The notes beneath the pieces are model-generated. The model ran no database searches. It worked only from the letters and a program-made list of their open reading frames with translations, and was not told where the DNA came from. This document shows, piece after piece, positions 60,308 through 64,000 of a stretch of 64,000 nt of DNA; positions within the stretch are counted from its first letter, which is position 1, and every line of letters begins with the position of its first letter. The DNA comes from Cellulomonas sp. Y8 (lineage in GTDB: Bacteria > Actinomycetota > Actinomycetes > Actinomycetales > Cellulomonadaceae), in contig NZ_CP041203.1 in NCBI RefSeq assembly GCF_008033115.1, positions 3,286,001 through 3,350,000 of the forward strand. Direction: 5' to 3'. The translations under genes and the position numbers were made by a program.

Positions 60308-61630
60308 GTGCGCGTCGCGCTGCTCGGCTGCGGGGTCGTCGGCACGGAGGTCGTCCGGCTGCTCACGACGCAGGCGCCGGACCTCGCCGCGCGGGTCGGG
60401 GCGCCGCTGGAGCTCGTCGGGGTGGCCGTGCGCGACGTCGAGGCGCCGCGCGACCCGGTCGTCGACCGCGCGCTGCTCACCGCGGACGCCGAGGGCCTGG
60501 TCGCGAAGGCGGACGTCGTGGTCGAGGTCGTCGGCGGCATCGAGCCGGCCCGCGGGCTGCTGCTCCGCGCGATCGAGCACGGCGCGGCGGTCGTCACGGC
60601 GAACAAGGCGCTGCTCGCCGAGGACGGCCCGACGCTCTACCAGGCCGCCGACGCCGCAGGCGTGGACCTGTACTTCGAGGCCGCCGTCGCCGGCGCGATC
60701 CCGCTGGTCCGCCCGGTGCGCGAGTCGCTCACCGGCGACCGGGTGCACCGCGTGCTCGGCATCGTCAACGGCACGACCAACTACGTGCTGGACCGCATGG
60801 CGACCGAGGGCCTCGACCTGGCGGACGCCGTGGCGGAGGCGCAGGCGCTGGGCTACGCCGAGGCCGACCCGACCGCCGACGTCGAGGGCTTCGACGCCGC
60901 CGCGAAGGCCGCGATCCTCGCGTCGCTCGCGTTCCACACCCGGGTGTCGATCGACGACGTCGACCGCCAGGGCATCATGCAGGTCACGGCGGACGACGTG
61001 GCCTGGGCCGCGCGCACCGGGCACGTCATCAAGCTGCTGGCGATCGCGGACCGCCGCGCGACCGAGGACGGCGCGGAGGGCGTCCAGGTCCGGGTGCACC
61101 CGGCGCTGGTGCCGCTCAGCCACCCGCTCGCGGGCGTGCGCGGGGCCTTCAACGCGGTGTTCGTCGAGGCGGAGGCCGCCGGCGAGCTCATGTTCTACGG
61201 CCGCGGCGCGGGCGGGGCCCCGACGGCGAGCGCCGTGCTCGGCGACGTCGTGTCGGCCGCCCGGCACCGGGTGCACGGCGGGCGCGGCCCCGCCGAGTCC
61301 TGGTACGCGGCGCTGCCGGTGCTGCCCGCGGAGTCGGCGCGCACGCGCTACCAGGTCCGGCTCGACGTCGACGACCGGCCGGGCGTGCTCGCGCACGTGT
61401 CCGCGGTGCTCGCCGAGCACGGGGTGTCGATCGAGGCCGTCCGGCAGTCGCCCGCCGACGTCGCCCCCGCGGACTCCGCCGCCGTCGGCGACGACGCGCC
61501 CGGCGTCGCCCGCCTGGTCATCACCACGCACGAGGCGCCGGAGGCCGCGCTGGCCGCCACCGTCGCCGCGATCCGCGACCTCGCCTCCGTGCGCGAGGTC
61601 GTGTCCGTCCTGCGAGTCGAGGGAGCCTGA
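60308..61630 (+). CDS. hom: Homoserine dehydrogenase
   Basis: A 440-residue enzyme: NAD(P) motif [17 protein letters not shown], catalytic region [13 protein letters not shown] and [34 protein letters not shown] and [20 protein letters not shown] with the catalytic Lys, and a C-terminal ACT domain ([20 protein letters not shown]) for threonine feedback. It makes homoserine from aspartate semialdehyde. The GTG used here has no ribosome binding site. A GTG at 60241 does (GGAAGG) and would join this frame if one C were removed from the run at 60300-60304, adding about 22 residues, so the true start is probably 60241. First gene of hom-thrC-thrB. Confidence 0.92.
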   Translation: MRVALLGCGVVGTEVVRLLTTQAPDLAARVGAPLELVGVAVRDVEAPRDPVVDRALLTADAEGLVAKADVVVEVVGGIEPARGLLLRAIEHGAAVVTANKALLAEDGPTLYQAADAAGVDLYFEAAVAGAIPLVRPVRESLTGDRVHRVLGIVNGTTNYVLDRMATEGLDLADAVAEAQALGYAEADPTADVEGFDAAAKAAILASLAFHTRVSIDDVDRQGIMQVTADDVAWAARTGHVIKLLAIADRRATEDGAEGVQVRVHPALVPLSHPLAGVRGAFNAVFVEAEAAGELMFYGRGAGGAPTASAVLGDVVSAARHRVHGGRGPAESWYAALPVLPAESARTRYQVRLDVDDRPGVLAHVSAVLAEHGVSIEAVRQSPADVAPADSAAVGDDAPGVARLVITTHEAPEAALAATVAAIRDLASVREVVSVLRVEGA

Positions 61631-62721
61631 TGGCACACCAGTGGCGCGGCGTGATCCGCGAGTACGCCGACCGGCTGCCGGCGCACGTCCAGCAGCGCGT
61701 CGTCACGCTCGGCGAGGGCGGCACGCCGCTCGTCGAGGCCCCCGCGCTGTCGCGGCTCACCGGGGCCGAGGTGTTCGTCAAGGTCGAGGGCATGAACCCG
61801 ACCGGCTCGTTCAAGGACCGCGGGATGACGACCGCGATGTCCGCCGCCGCGGGCCGCGGCGCCAAGGCCGTCGTGTGCGCGTCGACCGGCAACACCTCGG
61901 CGTCGGCCGCCGCGTACGCCACCGCCGCCGGCATGGTGTGCGCGGTCCTGGTGCCGGACGGCAAGATCGCGATGGGCAAGCTCAGCCAGGCGGTCGCGCA
62001 CGGCGCGACGCTGCTGCAGGTGGACGGCAACTTCGACGACTGCCTCATCGCCGCGCGCAAGCTCGCCGAGGCGTACCCCGTCGAGCTGGTGAACTCGGTG
62101 AACCCGGACCGCATCGAGGGCCAGAAGACCGGTGCGTTCGAGATCGTCGACGCCCTCGGCGACGCCCCGGACATCCACGCGCTGCCCGTCGGCAACGCCG
62201 GCAACATCACCGCGTACTGGAAGGGCTTCCGCGAGTACGCCGGCCTCGACGCCGGGGCGGACCTCGACCCGGTCGCCACGCACACGCCGGCGATGTGGGG
62301 CTTCCAGGCCGCCGGCGCCGCGCCGATCGTGCACGGCTACCCGATCACCGAGCCCGAGACGATCGCGACCGCGATCCGGATCGGCAACCCGGCCTCCTGG
62401 ACGCAGGCCGAGGCGGCGCGCGACCTGTCCGGCGGGCTGATCGAAGCCGTGACGGACGACGAGATCCTGCACGCGCACCGGGTGCTGTCCTCGCAGGTCG
62501 GCGTGTTCGTCGAGCCGGCGTCGGCCGCGGGTGTCGCGGGCATCCTGCGTCTCGCCCAGGAGGGCCGCGTGCCCCCCGGGGCGCGCATCGTCGTGACCGT
62601 CACCGGCCACGGCCTCAAGGACCCGCAGTGGGCGCTGCGCACCGCGGACGGCACGGAGGTCGAGACCACCCGGGTGCGGCCCGACGTGGTGGAGATCGCC
62701 ACCGCGCTCGGCCTCGGCTGA
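61630..62721 (+). CDS. thrC: Threonine synthase
   Basis: A 363-residue fold II PLP enzyme. K62 in [15 protein letters not shown] binds [21 protein letters not shown] is the phosphate loop; [18 protein letters not shown] is the glycine-rich turn. It converts O-phosphohomoserine to threonine. The ATG shares one base with the hom stop (TGATG), so translation is coupled. Short form typical of actinobacteria and plants' relatives. Confidence 0.96.
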   Translation: MAHQWRGVIREYADRLPAHVQQRVVTLGEGGTPLVEAPALSRLTGAEVFVKVEGMNPTGSFKDRGMTTAMSAAAGRGAKAVVCASTGNTSASAAAYATAAGMVCAVLVPDGKIAMGKLSQAVAHGATLLQVDGNFDDCLIAARKLAEAYPVELVNSVNPDRIEGQKTGAFEIVDALGDAPDIHALPVGNAGNITAYWKGFREYAGLDAGADLDPVATHTPAMWGFQAAGAAPIVHGYPITEPETIATAIRIGNPASWTQAEAARDLSGGLIEAVTDDEILHAHRVLSSQVGVFVEPASAAGVAGILRLAQEGRVPPGARIVVTVTGHGLKDPQWALRTADGTEVETTRVRPDVVEIATALGLG

Positions 62722-62729
62722 GGCGCGTC

Positions 62730-63683
62730 GTGCGACTGGGTGCCGACCGGGCGCGGGTGCGCGTCCCGGCGACGAGCGCGAACCTCGGACCGGGGTTCGA
62801 CGCGCTGGGCCTCGCGCTCGCGCTGCACGACGAGGTCGAGGTGCGCGCGCTCGGCTCGGGCGACGTGCTCGTGGACGTGGTGGGGGAGGGCGCCGACGAG
62901 GTGCCGTCCGGCGACGACCACCTCGTCGTCCGCGCGCTGCGGCACGCGCTCGACCACGTCGGCGCGCCGCAGACCGGCCTGCACCTGACGTGCCGCAACC
63001 GGATCCCCCACGGCCGCGGCCTCGGGTCGTCGGCCGGCGCCGTGGTCGCGGGCCTGCTCGCCGCGCGGGCGCTCGTCGCGGAGCCCGAGTCGCTGGACGA
63101 CGACGTCGTGCTGCGGCTGGCCACGGAGCTCGAGGGGCACCCCGACAACGCGGCGCCGGCGCTCCTCGGCGGCGCGACCGTGGCCTGGTCCGAGGGCGCC
63201 GACGCGGTGCGCGCGGCCCGGCTCGCGGTGCACCCGGACGTCGCGCCGGTCGCGGTGGTGCCGTCGAGCCGGCTGTCGACGTCGCACGCCCGCGGCGTGC
63301 TGCCCGCGCAGGTGCCGCACGGCGACGCGGCGTTCCAGGCGGGCCGCGCCGCGCTGCTGGTCGAGGCGCTGGGCCGCCGCCCCGACCTGCTGCTGCCCGC
63401 GACCGAGGACCGGCTGCACCAGGGCTACCGTCGCCCGGTGATGGCCGAGAGCCTCGCGCTCGTCGACGCGCTGCGCGCCCGGGGCGTCGCGGCGGTCGTG
63501 TCGGGCGCGGGTCCGACGGTGCTCGTGCTCGCGCGCGCGGCGGGCGAGGCGGGCGGCGACGGGGCCCGGCCGACCGACGCGGACGACGCGTTGCAGCAGG
63601 TGTTCGGCGGGGTGATGGGCGGCTGGCGCATCGTCCCGCTCGCGATCGACACCGCGGGCGCGGAGGCCCGGAGACTGCCCTGA
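62730..63683 (+). CDS. thrB: Homoserine kinase
   Basis: A 317-residue GHMP kinase: RVPATSANLGPGFDALGLAL at the start, the ATP loop PHGRGLGSSAGAVVAGLLAA, EGHPDNAAPALLGG and the C-terminal VSGAGPTVLVLA. It phosphorylates homoserine for threonine synthase. It starts GTG 8 bp after thrC, finishing the threonine operon. Confidence 0.94.
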   Translation: MRLGADRARVRVPATSANLGPGFDALGLALALHDEVEVRALGSGDVLVDVVGEGADEVPSGDDHLVVRALRHALDHVGAPQTGLHLTCRNRIPHGRGLGSSAGAVVAGLLAARALVAEPESLDDDVVLRLATELEGHPDNAAPALLGGATVAWSEGADAVRAARLAVHPDVAPVAVVPSSRLSTSHARGVLPAQVPHGDAAFQAGRAALLVEALGRRPDLLLPATEDRLHQGYRRPVMAESLALVDALRARGVAAVVSGAGPTVLVLARAAGEAGGDGARPTDADDALQQVFGGVMGGWRIVPLAIDTAGAEARRLP

Positions 63684-63927
63684 TCGACGCGCCCCGGTGC
63701 TATGCTGGGCGCCGTTCCCCGGGCCTCGTCCTGACATCCGCTCAGCCTTTTTCCGGTGCAGCGTCGCTCAGGAGATCCGAGCCCGGGAACGATCCAGCCC
63801 ACGCGAGTCGACGCGATCGGCGCGACCCGTGCGGCTTCACCGACGCGCCGGCCCCGAGACAGGGCCGGATGCGGACCGCGCGCCCCGACCGTGGGCGGCG
63901 GTCCCCGACGAGGGGGAAGGGTCCTTC
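63684..63927 (+). promoter_or_regulatory. Intergenic leader region of rho
   Basis: A 244-bp non-coding region. TATGCT near 63701 could be a -10 box giving a 5' leader of about 215 nt. It includes a T5 stretch (63748-63752) and inverted segments such as GGCCC-CGAGACA-GGGCC. Long rho leaders are common because Rho limits its own synthesis by early termination. No known riboswitch motif is visible. Confidence 0.5.
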
Positions 63928-64000
63928 GTGACAGACACCATCGAGCCGGCCGTGAGCAGCGCCTCCGGCGGCTCCGCCCGTGGTGGCGCCGTGTCCGCCA
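63928..64000 (+). CDS. rho: Transcription termination factor Rho, N-terminus (cut by window edge)
   Basis: GTG start after GGGGGAAGGG. The visible 24 residues read (M)TDTIEPAVSSASGGSARGGA, a Ser/Gly/Ala-rich start typical of the long, disordered N-terminal extension of actinobacterial Rho. The position directly after thrB is the standard actinobacterial order. Identification rests on this context; the helicase domain lies outside the window. Confidence 0.75.
   Translation, partial: MTDTIEPAVSSASGGSARGGAVSA

Noticed and set aside
63684..63927. Riboswitch in the rho leader
   Set aside because: No recognisable aptamer core; the long leader is better explained by Rho autoregulation.

Overview
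The window is high-GC (roughly 74 %) actinobacterial chromosome. It most resembles Cellulomonadaceae (order Micrococcales, Cellulomonas-like), judged from the argS-lysA-hom-thrC-thrB-rho gene order, strong G/C third-position bias, many GTG starts, the GH65 phosphorylase locus and the HNH/DUF222 protein. This placement is an inference from gene content; no 16S gene is present. Both ends cut genes: a PIN toxin at the left and rho at the right. There is no prophage, insertion sequence, rRNA or CRISPR array. The only RNA gene seen is tRNA-Arg(CCG).

Layout. 0-1.3 kb: a VapBC-like pair, a tiny membrane ORF and a coiled-coil lipoprotein. 1.3-4.0 kb: bifunctional AdhE behind a long AT-richer promoter carrying two similar 18-mers. 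4.4-5.8 kb: two Roadblock/LC7 paralogues and a third, divergent relative. 5.8-11.9 kb: a disaccharide phosphorolysis locus (GH65 phosphorylase, beta-phosphoglucomutase, LacI regulator) next to a YihS-like sugar isomerase. 12-17 kb: an ArsB-like transporter, an XRE-cupin regulator divergent from a thioredoxin-reductase-like enzyme and a methyltransferase, a UPF0303 protein and a hydrolase. 17.1-22.6 kb: a zinc-starvation island with six zinc-free ribosomal protein paralogues (L28, L33, S14, L31, L36, L32), a CobW-like protein lacking a P-loop, and the zinc proteins AztD and AztC, with two candidate Zur boxes. 22.6-27.4 kb: aldo/keto reductase with MerR, a CPA1 antiporter, and a DUF3105-DUF305 pair.

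27.4-37.6 kb is the most distinctive region. It holds a GGDEF/EAL protein, three PP2C (SpoIIE-type) phosphatases, a STAS anti-anti-sigma protein, an RsbW-like kinase, and a BcsA-like membrane glycosyltransferase whose start overlaps the end of a phosphatase gene and which carries an insert of about 145 residues in its catalytic domain. I read this as a partner-switching circuit wired to polysaccharide synthesis; that is a hypothesis.

37.7-53.6 kb is accessory metabolism: an SDR, YcnI, two MarR regulators, an LLM flavoprotein followed by an LLM-FAD oxidase fusion, a DUF222-HNH nuclease, a strong G-quadruplex motif, an AMP-binding remnant with hexapeptide repeats, a serine hydrolase, a CPBP protein and a Gfo/Idh dehydrogenase. 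53.6-64 kb: tRNA-Arg, a FadR-type regulator divergent from a CynX-like transporter, argS-lysA, a HepT/MntA toxin-antitoxin pair, and hom-thrC-thrB-rho.

Quality warning: at least five single-base frameshifts (two in lacI, one each in rpmB, the CobW-like gene and the MFS gene, and probably a sixth at the start of hom) interrupt otherwise intact genes. Most lie in or beside G/C runs, so sequencing or assembly indels are more likely than gene decay.
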